From assembly GCF_027595985.1 (NCBI RefSeq), contig NC_073302.1, forward strand, positions 407,566,503 through 407,630,502: a stretch of 64,000 bases of DNA, given 5' to 3'. Below are positions 32,357 through 43,937 of this stretch, piece by piece. This DNA is from Sorex araneus (lineage: Eukaryota; Chordata; Mammalia; Eulipotyphla; Soricidae). Below the pieces are notes generated by a model. It did not search any database. It was not told the DNA's origin and saw nothing but the letters and a program-made list of their open reading frames with translations. A program made the translations under genes and the position numbers. Numbering within the stretch: the stretch's first letter is position 1; every line of letters starts with the position of its first letter.

Positions 32357-32568
32357 GGGGCTGGAGCCATAGCATAGCAGTAGGGCATTTGTGTTGCACG
32401 TGGCCAACTGGGGTTCGGTTCCTCCGCCCCTCTCGGAGAGCCGGGCAAGCTACCAAAATAGAGTATTTCGCCCGCACAGCAGAGCCTGGCAAGCTACCCA
32501 TGGCGTATTCTATATGCCAAAAACAGTTTTTGGCAAATGCCCTACTGCTATGCTATTGCTCCACTGTA
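32357..32568 (+). mobile_element. composite SINE with its own head inverted at the 3' side
   Basis: Sense head and body run to 'gatatgccaaaaacag'-like sequence at ~32,527. An antisense copy of the head (32,534-32,563) then replaces the RTE-like tail. Both heads share the same private deletion (agcatagcagtagggcattt). Confidence 0.85.
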
Positions 32569-32641
32569 GCATGTTCTCTCCTGCCCCCTCAGCCAAATCT
32601 TAAAGTTGAAATTATTAGGCAAGACAGATAAGAGTGGAAGT

Positions 32642-32802
32642 TAGGGGCCTGAGTGAGAGTACAGCAGGGAGGGCATTAGCTTTGCACACAGCTGACATGG
32701 GTTTTTATCTCTGGTCTCCCAAGCACAGCCAAGATGAACTCCTGAGTGCGGAGCCAGGAGTAGCCCAGAGCACTGCTAGGCATGGCCCCCCAAAAGACTT
32801 AA
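32642..32802 (+). mobile_element. diverged SOR-type SINE
   Basis: Sense: 'ggggcctgagtgagagtaca', 'gagtgcggagccaggagtag', 'ggcatggccccccaaaag'. Confidence 0.75.
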
Positions 32803-32946
32803 GAAATAATAAAAGAGGAGCAGAACTTGCCATGTGACCTTAAATCAAACAGCATGATGAAAGGCAATGAGAAAAGAAAACCATAGTCATTCATCCAAGA
32901 TGTAGGAAAGAAAATGTCTACTATGTTTGTAAATATGAAACTTTTT

Positions 32947-33078
32947 AGGGGCTGGAGAGGTAGTATGGTGAGTAGCGGACTTGCCTTGAATGGAACTCAC
33001 CTGGATTCAGTTCTGTACATTACATATGGTCCCCTGACCTGAGCCTAGCTGGATGTGGCCCCAAAACACACAAACAAA
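32947..33078 (+). mobile_element. shortened SOR-type SINE
   Basis: Sense: 'ggggctggagaggtagtatg', 'catatggtcccctgac', then 'ggatgtggccccaaaacaca'. The central part is deleted. Confidence 0.75.
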
Positions 33079-33093
33079 AAGAAAGGCATTTCA

Positions 33094-33690
33094 TGTTGAG
33101 GATCCTAGAAATGTGATATAAGGGTTGTGGACATATGAAACCCTCAACAATGAAAATTTAGGTCAACAAAACTTCTGGGAAGTGTTATCTGTGGATAAAA
33201 CCATCAGTAGACCCTGAGGAGATCAGACCCTCTCCATGAAGTTCTTCTCCTTGAAATCCTTGGACTTCTCCTTTAATCCAATTAACTTTAGTGTTTCAGC
33301 CTCGAGAAGACTCCAGAACTTCCAGATCAAGACAACCCATGAAGATCCTATAAAAGTTACCTTGAACAAAGGAGGGGCACCGAGCCTGTGTGCTGCTTGC
33401 GCATGCTGTCCCTGAGCACACGTGTCGCCTGCATCTCCCCTCTTGAGATGTGTACTTTTATGTTTTCCTAGCTAATGCTGGGCTGTGTGTAGGGGCTCTC
33501 TCTGCCTTGGAGAAGCACGCGTTCCCTCTTGAGGGCATTACTCTGTCTCTCTTACTCTCTACTCTCCCACTTACTCTTTCTCCTTCCCTTCATAAATCCT
33601 CCAAATAAAATCTGTCTTACTTCCCTGTTTGTCTACTCCTGAAATTCTTTTCTGCAAGCGAGACAAGAACCCAGTAACCCTGGGTCCTGG
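33094..33690 (+). mobile_element. LTR-like element, probably solo
   Basis: Begins TGTTGAGG after the preceding SINE, carries TATAAAAG at ~33,349-33,356, the 'ctcccctcttgagatgtgta' block shared with 14,240-14,270, AATAAA at ~33,605, and a U5-like 'tctgcaagcgagacaagaac' end. No retroviral coding sequence adjoins it. The boundaries are approximate and the family is unnamed. Confidence 0.6.
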
Positions 33691-33769
33691 GTGGCAAAGG
33701 CAAATTGGGAGAAAGTGACTGTCTTTCTCCTTTTGACTCATGCGAGTCACCCATGGGGTCCACCGACAT

Positions 33770-33982
33770 CACAAGCAAGGCAAGTACCTACCTGCTGTAC
33801 AATTGCTTTGGCCCTGTTTTGGGGTAGGCGATGCATATCCAAAGGTACTCAAGGACTTACTCCTGGCTCTGCACTCAGGAATCCTCCTGGTAAAGCTTGG
33901 GGGACCATATGGGGTGCCAGAGATTGAACCAGGGGTCAGCTGTGTTCAAGGAAAGTATCCTGCCTGCTGTACTGTTTGCAGT
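33770..33982 (-). mobile_element. two diverged SINE pieces
   Basis: A head fragment at ~33,770-33,816 ('aagcaaggcaagtacctacc', 'acaattgctttggccctg') precedes a longer antisense copy at ~33,820-33,980 ('ggctctgcactcaggaatcc', 'gaccatatggggtgccagag'). Confidence 0.65.
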
Positions 33983-34107
33983 TTATCCTTCTTCTTGCAA
34001 GATTACTTGTATAGGCAATTTCATTTACCTTTTAGCTTTATTAATAAAGACTTTATATCCTGGGCTTTAGCAAATGAGTGACAACAAAGACGCATTTTTA
34101 ATTGGGA

Positions 34108-34232
34108 GGGAAGTGTTCGGATCACCCCAACAGTGCTTAGGTTCTGGGGGGCCATGTGGTGCCACGGATTAGATTTGGGTCATCTACATGCAAAAGTCTA
34201 TGCTTCAGTCTTGTTGAGCTACCTCTCTAGCC
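34108..34232 (-). mobile_element. old SINE
   Basis: Antisense: 'caacagtgcttaggttctgg', 'ggccatgtggtgccacggat', 'gagctacctctctagccc'. Confidence 0.6.
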
Positions 34233-35020
34233 CATAATTATATTTTCTTTAACGTTTTGCTTTCAAATCTGTTACACTTTTTTACCTAATATTTTGGCAG
34301 GTTATTTCTTAGTGCTTATTCATAAACTCTTATCCAGTTAAAACTCAGGGCAAATCTAAACATGCCCTAGATGGAATTTTATTGTCAATTTCCTGTAGGC
34401 AAGCATTAATATTTAAATTGCTTAGCAAGTTAAGGCAGACATTAAATCAAGATTTGAATCCTAGCCTTACCATTTACTTGTGATGTTGTGACCAAATAAT
34501 TTTCTTAAGTCTTTTCTTATCAGCGAGTTCTGAGAGTCCAAATTCAGCTATTTAAGGGCATTATAGATTGAGGCCAAGGTTTAAGCTAGCAATTGGTGCA
34601 CACAATCAATCTCAGACTCCTTAACAGTACCCAAGGGTGTTGGCTTTCAAAGAAAGTTCTTAGAAGAATTCCTTTTCCTATAACCACAAAGATGCAGTTT
34701 CACTGCTGCTTGAGGATCAATCAATGAATCAACACTGTGAAGAGTTGAGCAAAAGCTTGACTGTCAACAAGCTGTATGCTGAAAGACAGTAACAACTAAC
34801 CTTATCTGCATGGTCACCAGAAGCATTTTCTATAAGAAAGCGAGTACAGGGAAGCTAATTTTTAGGAAGGGTAGCGTGCAGACTGTTGACTAACAAATTC
34901 ACACATGGGATGATCCTCAAAGGCATGCTTCTAATGTAAATGCAAATCCAGATTTCTGATTCAGGTTTCCAGCTCTTAGACCTCAGGAAAGACAAAAACA
35001 TTCTCAACATTTTCGACCAT
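34233..35020. other. unassigned intergenic sequence
   Basis: AT-rich. No exon or repeat recognised. Confidence 0.45.
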
Positions 35021-35021
35021 T

Positions 35022-35262
35022 GTAGCACTGTAGCACTGTCATCCATTGTTCATCGGTTTGCTCGAGCGGGCATCAGTAATGTCTCTATAGTAAAACTTGT
35101 TATTACTGTTTTTGGCATATTGAATACGCCACGGATAGCTTGCCAGGCTCTGCTGTACCAATATTCTCGGTAGCTTCCTGGTCTCTCCGAGCAGGAAGGA
35201 GGAATAGAACCCGGGCCGGCCGCATGCAAGGCAGACGCCCTACCTGCTGTGCTACTACTACA
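35022..35262 (-). mobile_element. composite SINE with RTE-like tail
   Basis: The tail shows two full tgtagcac repeats (tgtagcactgtagcactgtc), then 'gttcatcggtttgctcgagc', the body 'agcttgccaggctctgctg', and the head 'gcagacgccctacctgctgt'. Confidence 0.85.
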
Positions 35263-36449
35263 TCCAAATCAGTTCTTTATATGCATAGTTGTATCTGGAC
35301 AAATTTCCTCGTTTTTAGCACTGAAATTCAGCCCTTAAATTCTGTGAGCCAGCTTCATTCCTCAAAGGAGAGGAAGGCAAAGGCTGAAAAACAAAATGAC
35401 TAGACACTGGTTGGAAGTATGAACAAATTACCCATGTGCTTTTTTATTTTTCCAGTGCTACATGATATGATTTTCTAGTCCTTGAAGTTTAGAGGCTTGT
35501 CAGAGATTAACACTGAGAAGTGCCTGTAAGAAACATGGGGTTTGAGGTCCCACTGATCCAGATTCCAGCTCTAGCTTTGCACATACTTGAGCAAATTACC
35601 TCTTTCAATCTCAGCTGCTACAATTGGAAAAGTATATTTTCCACAAGAATATCTGAAAGGGCTTTTTTTAAAAGGACTTTTGGGCCCAGTTTAAGGTTGA
35701 AAATCTATCTGTAAAAGGCAGTAATACCCTGTTTATGACACATCATAAATACCTTGTAAGTTCTGGAACTGGTGTTCATCTCTTCCAAAGTGATACTTAG
35801 CAAGTTTCATAACCTTTTTTTTTTAATGACCATGATCGTTTGTTTAATTCATAGTACAAGAAGGTCCCATGTAGGGAATAATTAGATCCATTAAAGGAAA
35901 TATAAAGAGAGATTCAAAGAGGTCATTTGTACTAGGTAAAAGTTACTTGATTAAAAAGAAACTAACACTCCATCTGAAACTGGACATTGTTTGTACCTTC
36001 CCCAGTCTCTTCATTCTCTCTGCTACTAGGCCCCATGTAGAAGATCATTCTTGTTTCAAAACTTTTGTTATTACAATGACTGCATCTGTAAGCTAACTCC
36101 TGGGGCCCTAAAGGACACCCCATTCCCTGTTCCCTTAGCGGGGATACAGCTTCTTCAACCTGAGTGTGTAAGTCTTACCCTACCTCCCAGCAAAAGAGCC
36201 TAGAGTCATAACCTTTTTTTTAAGTCAACTTTTTATATTTAAAAAACACTGACGCTAATCTTTTATGGTTTTATAGACCCTTAAATGATATGTGTAAAAT
36301 AGTTGTTATTAAATTGTTTATATTATTATGACCTGATCATTGTGGTACTGATTAAATATCCATTGATCAATGAAACAGATGTGGCTTAGACCTGACAAAA
36401 TGTGCAATTTAGGATTTTGCACAATGAAAATATATTAATTAATTTTATT
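35263..36449. other. unassigned intergenic sequence
   Basis: No gene or clear repeat. One of the longer repeat-poor stretches of the window. Confidence 0.45.
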
Positions 36450-36479
36450 ATTATCAGCATGGCGGGTGAGAATTCTACC

Positions 36480-36590
36480 ACTGAACCACCAATGCACAGC
36501 AGGTAGGGCTAAGGTATTTAAGGACTAAGCCTTAAGTACCACTGGGTGTAGCAAAACAAACAAAGAAACAAACAAACAAGAAAAAACAAA
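36480..36590 (+). mobile_element. very worn SINE with CAAA-rich tail
   Basis: 'gcacagcaggtagggctaag', 'aagtaccactgggtgtagc' and a (CAAA)n-type tail. Confidence 0.45.
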
Positions 36591-36957
36591 CAAAAGTAAC
36601 TAAAACAAAATCAAACTGTCAACTCTTTTAATGATATTATTAATGTCTAACTTCTGCTACATTTTAAACTATCAATACACAGGTTTTCAAAAGGTAAAAA
36701 GAACAGCAGGTGTGTTATTTTGACACTAGATGGCAGTCAAGTGATAAATCTGCTTTTCAAAGCAGTCAGTTGGAGTTCTTAGGCTTATTTTCAAAAGAAA
36801 AGAGACACCAAGAAGAAAAGGAAACAATAAGGCCAAACTTTTGGGGTTTTCTGAATGCTTCACTAAATTCTGTTTCCCCTCCCCCTTGAAAAAAATATTT
36901 TATACAACTATCTTTGTGCAGCAAGTCAGCTGAGAAAAAAAAAATAAAATAAATCTC

Positions 36958-37085
36958 AGACTTGGAGCATGATGTCTCAGAGGCTAGAAGTGCCTGCCTG
37001 GCAAGTGTGAGTCCATGAGTTAAATTCCTGGTGCTATCCACAGGCACTGAGTACTGCCATTCTGCTGGGTAGGATCCCTGGCACT
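36958..37085 (+). mobile_element. very worn SINE
   Basis: 'cagaggctagaagtgcctgc', 'ggcaagtgtgagtccatgag' and 'aaattcctggtgctatccac' recall a degraded tRNA-type head. Confidence 0.35.
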
Positions 37086-37664
37086 GCAACACTGATCTAT
37101 GGCATACTACCTGGTGTGTGAAAACACAAGTGAAGTTTGCAACCCTTGGGAAGCACAACTGAAAAACAGTTGATCAGGTATTGCAGCCAGGCACTTGATT
37201 CCCGGAGTGTGTGAGCATTATAACCAGAATGTGGGTGAGTATCAGACTTATTTAGTGTGACCTCCCCACCCCACCCCTGCCCTCCCATGAACCAGTGTGT
37301 GTGCATGTGCAGCAACTGAAGTCTGCGACATCCCCACTCTCCCAGTGAGTATAGAGCTGAATGTTTAGGTACCACAGTCAGATATTGACTGATCAGGAGA
37401 CCAGTAAAACAATGGGAAGGGAAGGAGGAGGCAATAATTATGCTTATGTGAGCAAAGATAATTCTGAAAAGTAATTTTGATTAATTCACCTTTAGAGGTT
37501 TGTATGTTTTATTTCAACTGGTATGTTGTGAATAATTTTCAAACCCAAATTGATTCTTGCAAGTAATTTGGTTTTTTTTTTTTTTTAGAGGATTGTTAAG
37601 TTACCTATTTTGTTTTGTAATGATTGTCCATTAGCTTAATACTCAAATATCTGTAAGACAGGGC

Positions 37665-37850
37665 TTCTAGCGGTGGAGACATACAGCAGGTGAGGTACTT
37701 GTTATGTAATTAGTGCGTCACTTGGGCTATGACCCTGGTTTGATCACTGCACTATTTATGGTCACTGCTGGGAATTACTCTTCAACATGGATCCAGGAAT
37801 AGTTTCTGAGAACTGTTGGGTATGGCTCCAATGTCTTCCCCTTCCCAAAA
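37665..37850 (+). mobile_element. diverged SINE
   Basis: Sense: 'agacatacagcaggtgagg', 'ccctggtttgatcactgc', 'gttgggtatggctcc'. Confidence 0.55.
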
Positions 37851-37889
37851 GAGAGGATTTCAGAAAATTTTTCTTTTCTTTTGTTTTCT

Positions 37890-38034
37890 TTTTTGCTTTT
37901 TGGGTCACTCCTGGCTCTGCATTCACAAATCACTCCTGGCAGTGGTCGGGGGACCATATGGGTTGCTGAGGATCAAACCTGGGTAGGTTGCATGCAGGGC
38001 AAATGCCCTACCTGCTGTACTATCACTCCAACCC
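37890..38034 (-). mobile_element. SOR-type SINE, internally shortened
   Basis: Antisense: 'tgctttttgggtcactcctg' (the 3' end joined directly to the middle), 'gaccatatgggttgctgagg', 'gtactatcactccaacccc'. Confidence 0.78.
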
Positions 38035-38261
38035 CAGAAAATTTTTCTAACTTTGAAATCTTGAAAACACCTGGCTGAATAAGGAGCAAGTAATTACTTC
38101 CCCTTTAATGACAGACTTTGGTTAAGTCTCACAAAGTTTTATTCCACTGACATATCGTGATGAAATATTTCCTCAGCCACTGTGATATGTGATTTATGAT
38201 TGCTGAAACCTACATCAGCAACAAAACAAGGCAAAACAAAAATCTAGAAAAGAGAGAGCAA

Positions 38262-38440
38262 TGGGGCTGGAGCGATAGCACAGCGGGTAGGGCGTTTGCC
38301 TTGCACTCGGCCAACCCGGGTTCTAATCCCAGCATCCCATATGGTCCCCTGAGCACTGCCAGGGGTAATTCCTGAGTGAAGAGCCAGGAGTAACCCCTGT
38401 GCATCGCTGGGTGTGACCCAAAAACCAAAAAAAAAAAGAA
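38262..38440 (+). mobile_element. SOR-type SINE, young
   Basis: Near-consensus sense copy. The duplication agaaaag(a/c)gagagcaa flanks it (38,246-38,261 and 38,441-38,456, one mismatch). Confidence 0.92.
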
Positions 38441-38596
38441 AGAAAAGCGAGAGCAAGATCACCTATCTTTACTCTGCTGGAAGATGAATATATGATGTCT
38501 ATTGATGCCAAGGATATCTCTTGCCTATTTATGACAACCCATGAGAATCATACATTAGGATTATCAATGTTTGTTGCTATAAAAAATAATCCAAAC

Positions 38597-38736
38597 TTTT
38601 TTTTTGGCGATGTTCAGGGGTTACTCCTGGCTCTGTACTCAGGAATTACTCCTGGCAGTGGTTGGGAGACTATATGGGATACTGGGAATCGAACCCGGGT
38701 TGGCCGAGTGCAAGACAAACGCCCTACCCGCTGCCA
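38597..38736 (-). mobile_element. SOR-type SINE
   Basis: Antisense: T-run directly followed by 'ggcgatgttcaggggttact' (terminal part missing), then 'ggaatcgaacccgggttggc', 'gccctacccgctgcc'. Confidence 0.85.
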
Positions 38737-39185
38737 AACTTTGTTCTTAAAGACATTCTCCATAAGTCTGGTCTAGGGGACACACCAGGGTGGGAGAGCG
38801 GGACGGCAAGTATGGAGGCATGGAAGTATCTTTAATTTCCTTTCCTTTAAGTCTAAATGCCTAGACATTTGTGACAACTTCATATAAATAAGTTTTAAAA
38901 TTTTTATTTTTAGTCCACAGCAAATAATGTTTTAAAGTTCTCCTGTTGCTATTTTCCTGATTCCATTTGTATTTCTTTTCCTCTCTTGCCAAAAAAGATA
39001 TTCTAATATCTTATACTAGCCAGGGACGTGTTTCAAAGACACTATTACACTGTTCAGATTTCTTGCACTCAAAACTTGTTTCTCCCCATAACTCAAGCTT
39101 TGGGCAATTTGGATTTGATAGCAACTTAGTACAATTTGCAACAAATTGGTATTATGGTGATTTTTAATTTTTAGATGGTCATCCT

Positions 39186-39472
39186 TTATATCATCATCAT
39201 CAACATCATACTGTTGATCGTTGAATTTCTTGAGTGGTCTCAGTAACACCTCCATTCGTCCAAGCCCTGAGATTTTAGAAGCCCCCTCTCTACTTGTCCT
39301 TCCCAATGATGCCTTATTGGATGCTCTTTCAGGGTCAGGGGAATGAGACCCAGATTTTTACTGGTTTTAGCATATTAATACACCATGGGGACCTTTCGAG
39401 GGTCTCCCATGTGGGCAGGAAACTCTAGGTAGTTTGCCAGGTTCTCCCAGAGGGAGAAGTAGGGTATATCAC
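39186..39472 (-). mobile_element. RTE-tailed retroposon with degraded (ATG)n tail, second copy
   Basis: The same family as 31,689-32,340: 'tatcatcatcatcaacatca' tail, 'ctcagtaacacctccattcg', 'aagccctgagattttagaag', 'tctttcagggtcaggggaat', ending 'ggttctcccagagggagaag'. The shared body between copies fixes the family definition. Confidence 0.75.
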
Positions 39473-39617
39473 ATATTAAAATATATAAGATATCCTTTAT
39501 ATAATATATTTCAATATTGCAGGTTGTGTTTAGCCTAGAATTGACTCATTAGTATATGATAGTTCTGCTGATGTTTTCTTATTGCTGAACATATCCTCCT
39601 TAAGAGTTTTTGAGCCC

Positions 39618-39825
39618 TCGGGGCTGGAGTGATAGCACAGTGGGTAGGGCGTTTGCCTTGCACGTGGCCGACCTGGTTCAAATTGCAGCATCCCATATGG
39701 TCCCTTGAGCACTGCCAAGAGTAATTCCTGAGTGCAGAGCCAGGAGTAACCCCTGTGCATCGCTGGGTGTAACCCAAAAAGCAAAAAAAAAAAAAAAAAA
39801 AAAAAGAAAAAGAAAAAAGAAAAAA
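39618..39825 (+). mobile_element. SOR-type SINE, young, long A-tail
   Basis: Sense copy with an A-rich tail of ~45 bases. The flanking duplication gtttttgagccc / gtgtttgagccc lies at 39,606-39,617 and 39,826-39,837. Confidence 0.9.
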
Positions 39826-39859
39826 GTGTTTGAGCCCAGATTCTACCAGATTCTATCAT

Positions 39860-40052
39860 TCTGCTACAGGGTCCCCTCAAGCAGCACCAGAATAGTCCCC
39901 AAGCAACACTGGGTGTGGGGCCGAAAAATACCAGGGCCTGGGTTTGATCCTCAGTGCTGCATGGTCCCTTGAGCATGCGGGAGCAGACCCCTCCCAAATA
40001 GAGTCTGGAGGAGTCCCTGAGCACTGCCCGGGATGTCCCTCCCTCCCCAAAT
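39860..40052 (+). mobile_element. worn SINE pair
   Basis: 'caacactgggtgtggggccg' ends one copy; 'gggtttgatcctcagtgctg' to 'tgagcactgcccgggatgtc' is a second. Confidence 0.55.
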
Positions 40053-40084
40053 GTTTTGAAAAGCTCAATAAACTCAGCAAATCA

Positions 40085-40398
40085 AAGTAGCAATGAGATT
40101 TTAATTCTCACTGGTGGAAACATATTATCCAAAAGACAAGAAACAAGTGTGGATGAGATGAAAAGGAAACTCTTGTACACTGTTGGTGGAAATGTTAATT
40201 GATATAGCTACTATGAAAAACAGTATGCATATCCTCAAAAATAAGAATTCCTTATTATCTAGTCATCTATTTTTGGTGTTCATCCCATAAATACAATGTA
40301 CCAACTAAAGGTATTTGTTATAGTGTCATAACAGCCAAGAACTAGAAACAACATATGTGCCCATTTACTGATGAATGTATCATACACACACACACACC

Positions 40399-40453
<55 letters not shown>

Positions 40454-41025
40454 GGGAGAGAGAGATAAATACTATGAAAAGATAAAATACTGTCATTTGT
40501 AACCACATGGATGGTCTTAGATAGTTGTTGTTTAGTGAAATAAGCAATAATCCAAATGGAAAAAGACACATGCTATGCGAATTCCTTCATATGTGATATA
40601 TAGAGAAAAACAAATATGTATATGTATAAAATATATAGAAAACAATAAGCTAAACAACATAAAATTAAACTTTAAAATGTTTTATAAGCCAGGTGGATGT
40701 GGCACTATTATTGCTATGCCAAAGATAGAATCAAGGACCTCAGACAGGCAAGGCTGATGCTCTACCACTGAACTACAAACCCAAATCAACTTTAGAACTA
40801 TAAGATTATTTGGTGACTATGAGAAGGGAAGAAGGGTGAGGTGGACAAATTGGGACAATAGAGACACATATGAAACAGAATGGGAATTTCAGGGGACAAT
40901 TTATATAGTATATACACCTGTTGATTTTTAATGACGTACACTTGAAATATTAACAATCGGGTTAGAATTCAGTGTTACTATAATAATAAAACAAAATTAA
41001 AAATCTTATTTAAAAGAAAAAAAAC
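40085..41025 (+). mobile_element. ancient L1 remnant (ORF2 C-terminus)
   Basis: Decayed L1 ORF2 end: 'aactcttgtacactgttggt', 'agaactagaaacaacatatg', 'agtgaaataagcaataatcc', with 3' UTR-like sequence beyond. It is interrupted by a compound microsatellite and an old SINE-like piece at ~40,690-40,785. Confidence 0.6.
40382..40466 (+). repeat. compound (CA)n (GA)n poly-G microsatellite
   Basis: ACACAC, then ~20 AG repeats, a G-run of ~14 and further AG. Confidence 0.95.
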
Positions 41026-41033
41026 TCAGAGGG

Positions 41034-41200
41034 GCTGGAGTGATAGTACAATAGGTAGGGTGCTTACCTTGCATGCAGCCAACCTGGATTCGATCATGAC
41101 ATCCCATATGGTCCCCTGAATACCGTCAGAGGTAATTCCTGAGTGCAGAGCCAGGAGTAACCCCAGAACATCGCCAGGTTGACCCAAAGAGCAAAAATGA
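41034..41200 (+). mobile_element. SOR-type SINE
   Basis: Sense: 'ggggctggagtgatagtaca', 'aacctggattcgatcatgac', 'gttgacccaaagagc'. Confidence 0.85.
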
Positions 41201-41309
41201 AACAAAGAAAAAACCTCGGAGTGCTCTCTTTCCAACTCGTTGTAGTGCTGTCTTTTCACACTCAATATCTTCCTAAAGGGGCAATTCACCTCAGGGTGAC
41301 CTGGACTGG

Positions 41310-41311
<2 letters not shown>

Positions 41312-41345
<34 letters not shown>

Positions 41346-41484
41346 TTTTGGGTCACACCCAGCGATGCTCAGGGGTTACTTCCTGGCTTTGCACTCAGGA
41401 ATTACTCCTGGCGGATGCCGGGAATCGAACCCGGGTCGGCGCGTGCAAGGCGAACGCCCTACCCGCTGTGCTATCGCTCCGGCT
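41312..41484 (-). mobile_element. SOR-type SINE, young, with internal deletion
   Basis: Antisense with a ~30-base T-run. The body lacks the 'gtgctcaggggaccatatgg' segment. The duplication cctggactggag lies at 41,300-41,311 and 41,485-41,496. Confidence 0.92.
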
Positions 41485-41559
41485 CCTGGACTGGAGTTTT
41501 AAAAAATCTTTTTGTTTCTCATTAAAAGACCGTTTTAGGGATTTTTTTTGTGTGTGTGT

Positions 41560-42005
41560 GGGGGGGCGGGGCGGAGGGAGGAGGAACAACTTGCAGCGCT
41601 CAAGACCAATTCCTGGTTCTTTGTTCAGGAGTGACCCCTAGCGGTACGCAGGTACCCACCGTAGCTGCAAGCAAGGCAAAAGCTTTACATCCTTTTTACT
41701 TTTCTTTTTTGCGGGGGTGGTGGGGTGGGGGTGCCGGGGAGGAGGCGGGAGGTTGAGTCACAGTTGGTGTTGCTCAGGGCTTACTCCTGGCTCTGCACTC
41801 AACAATTACCCTTGGTGGTGCTTGGGGGACCATATGGGATGCCACGTATCCCCAGATCAGTCGCGGGGAGGGCAAATGTAGTGCTCTGGGCTTACTCCTG
41901 GCTGCGCTTAAGGAGCATTCCTGCATTCCTGGTGGTTCTCAAGGAACCATGAGTATTGGAGATGAAACTGGGGTGGACGACATGCAAGAAACATGTCTTC
42001 AGCCC
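41560..42005 (-). mobile_element. three worn SINE copies in tandem
   Basis: Antisense pieces at ~41,590-41,690 ('ttcaggagtgacccctagcg'), ~41,755-41,880 ('ggctctgcactcaacaatta', 'gaccatatgggatgccacg') and ~41,880-42,005 ('cttactcctggctgcgctta', 'ggaaccatgagtattggag'). Confidence 0.6.
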
Positions 42006-42815
42006 TTTACTATTTCTACTACCCACTGAGATGTTTTTAAACTTTTAAGTATACTTCTATGCCCCCTCCATACTGTAACACATGACGTCTCTTCATGTTT
42101 TATAAGCTCCAAATTAAACTAAATGGGAGGACTGAAAGATATGAAGAATGCTTTAGCCCTTCAAAGCAACAAAACCTAACAATGCTAAATAAATACCTAA
42201 CATATTAATGTTTTAAAGAGGAATCGATGAATGTTTTCACTTAATGATTCTCTGGGTATTATGTGAATAAGTAAGAATGGTGTTTTTTTCCCCCCCTCCT
42301 CACTACTCTAATATTCCTTATATTTTCATATCACACCACTGAACTAATTGACTGCCATTTCATCTGTGGTCTAGATAAATTCTAATCTCATGCCAGTGAA
42401 TTCATTTTCACCTAGACTAAGCAAGGTTGCAAGTTCAACAAAATTAGCCTCATTTCACATTTATGATATTCTAGTCTTCTCTGCATATTTTAAACTCCAT
42501 GCATTTTTATTAATAGAAAACCTGATCATGCACTGAAAGAAATAAAGATTAAGCTTACTCTGAAATTGACTTGTGCTCCATTGCTTCTCATTTTGAGTTA
42601 TAGTTCAGCAACCAAGAAACAAGTAAAATTGAACTCCTGTGTATTTTCTAATCATCAAAAACAATTTGCTTAATCTCTGAACTTATTCTTGATAGCCTAT
42701 ATATTAATTTTAGCATTAAAATTTATTTTTTAGAAAATATTCAAAAGTGCCGGTCTAATACTCCTAAGAATTATATTTAGAATTTACTCTACTTTTTTGA
42801 TGACAATTTTTTTTT
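42006..42815. other. unassigned AT-rich intergenic sequence
   Basis: No gene, RNA gene or repeat family recognised. Confidence 0.45.
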
Positions 42816-42927
42816 TTTGGTGGGGCCACACTGAAGTGCTTGAGGACAAGCAGGGTCAGGGATGGGATGCTGAGCCTGTGTGCCCTACCTCTTGAGCAAC
42901 ATTCTCAGCCTAAGAAATGAGCTTTTT

Positions 42928-43085
42928 CACAGTGGGTAGGGCATTTGCCTTGCATGCAGACGATCCGGGTTCGATTCCCAGCATCCCATATGGTCCCCTG
43001 AGCACTGCCAGGGGTGATTCCTGAGTGCAAAGCCAGGAGTAACCCCTGTGCATCGCCAGGTGTGACCCAAAAAGAAAAAAAAAAA
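42928..43085 (+). mobile_element. 5'-truncated SOR-type SINE
   Basis: Starts inside the head at 'cacagtgggtagggcatttg', missing the first ~15 bases, yet is flanked by a 16-bp duplication aagaaatgagcttttt (42,912-42,927 and ~43,086-43,101). It was therefore truncated on insertion. Confidence 0.9.
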
Positions 43086-43109
43086 AAGAAATGAGCTTTT
43101 TTTTTTTAG

Positions 43110-43275
43110 TCCCACTCCTCCTGGTATTTGTTTTGGGATCACACCAGTGGGACTCAGGGACTATTTCTGGCTTGTGCTCAGCAGTGACCCCTGGCTGTGT
43201 TGAAGGGACACATGTGGTTCACGGATTTGAACTAGATGCAAGACAAATACCTAAACCCCTGTATTCTTGACTCCC
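43110..43275 (-). mobile_element. worn SINE
   Basis: Antisense: 'gggatcacaccagtgggact', 'ggcttgtgctcagcagtgac', 'ctagatgcaagacaaatacc'. Confidence 0.5.
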
Positions 43276-43659
43276 TAGTTCTACTCTAAATTAAAACTAC
43301 CCCTACTTCTACTCTAAATTAAAATTACACAATTGAAATGGTTTTGTCTGCATATAGATATATTCAAATTTAGAAAAGTAGTTTTCCCATCTCTTATCTT
43401 TTGGGGTACTGGATTGGCCATAGACAGCCTTTTCCCAAAATGTGCAAAGTATGATTTTTCCTATACAATATGTGAATCTAAGGTGGAGGCCCATTTCTGG
43501 GGAGAAGCAATTAAAGAATGGAGATTACTACGTTTCAGGACATGTTCACAAATAACCTTTGTATTGAGAGGAAAAAAATACTGTAAGGTAAAGCAGGCAT
43601 ATACAGGCAGGATTTATTAGATGAACTCAAGCTTTCCTAATCTTGTAAGACTATTTATT

Positions 43660-43836
43660 TTTTGGTGGGGGCTGGGTGAGGGGTTTGGGTCACACCTGGC
43701 AGTGCTTAGGGGTTACTTCTGGCTCTGCACTCAGAAATCACTCTAATGGTGCTCAGGGAACCATATGGGATGCCGGGGATCAAACCTGGGTCAGTTGTGT
43801 GCAAGGCAAATGCTCAACCTGCTGTATGTTCCGGCT
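43660..43836 (-). mobile_element. SOR-type SINE
   Basis: Antisense: 'gggtcacacctggcagtgct', 'gggatgccggggatcaaacc', head 'caacctgctgtatgttccgg'. Confidence 0.8.
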
Positions 43837-43937
43837 TTCTCCTCTGATCTTAATGTCCTCTTCCATTCCTTCCCATAGCATATAAATCCCTGGCTTGATC
43901 CATTCACTTAAGAATTTACAATCATGTATATATTTAA

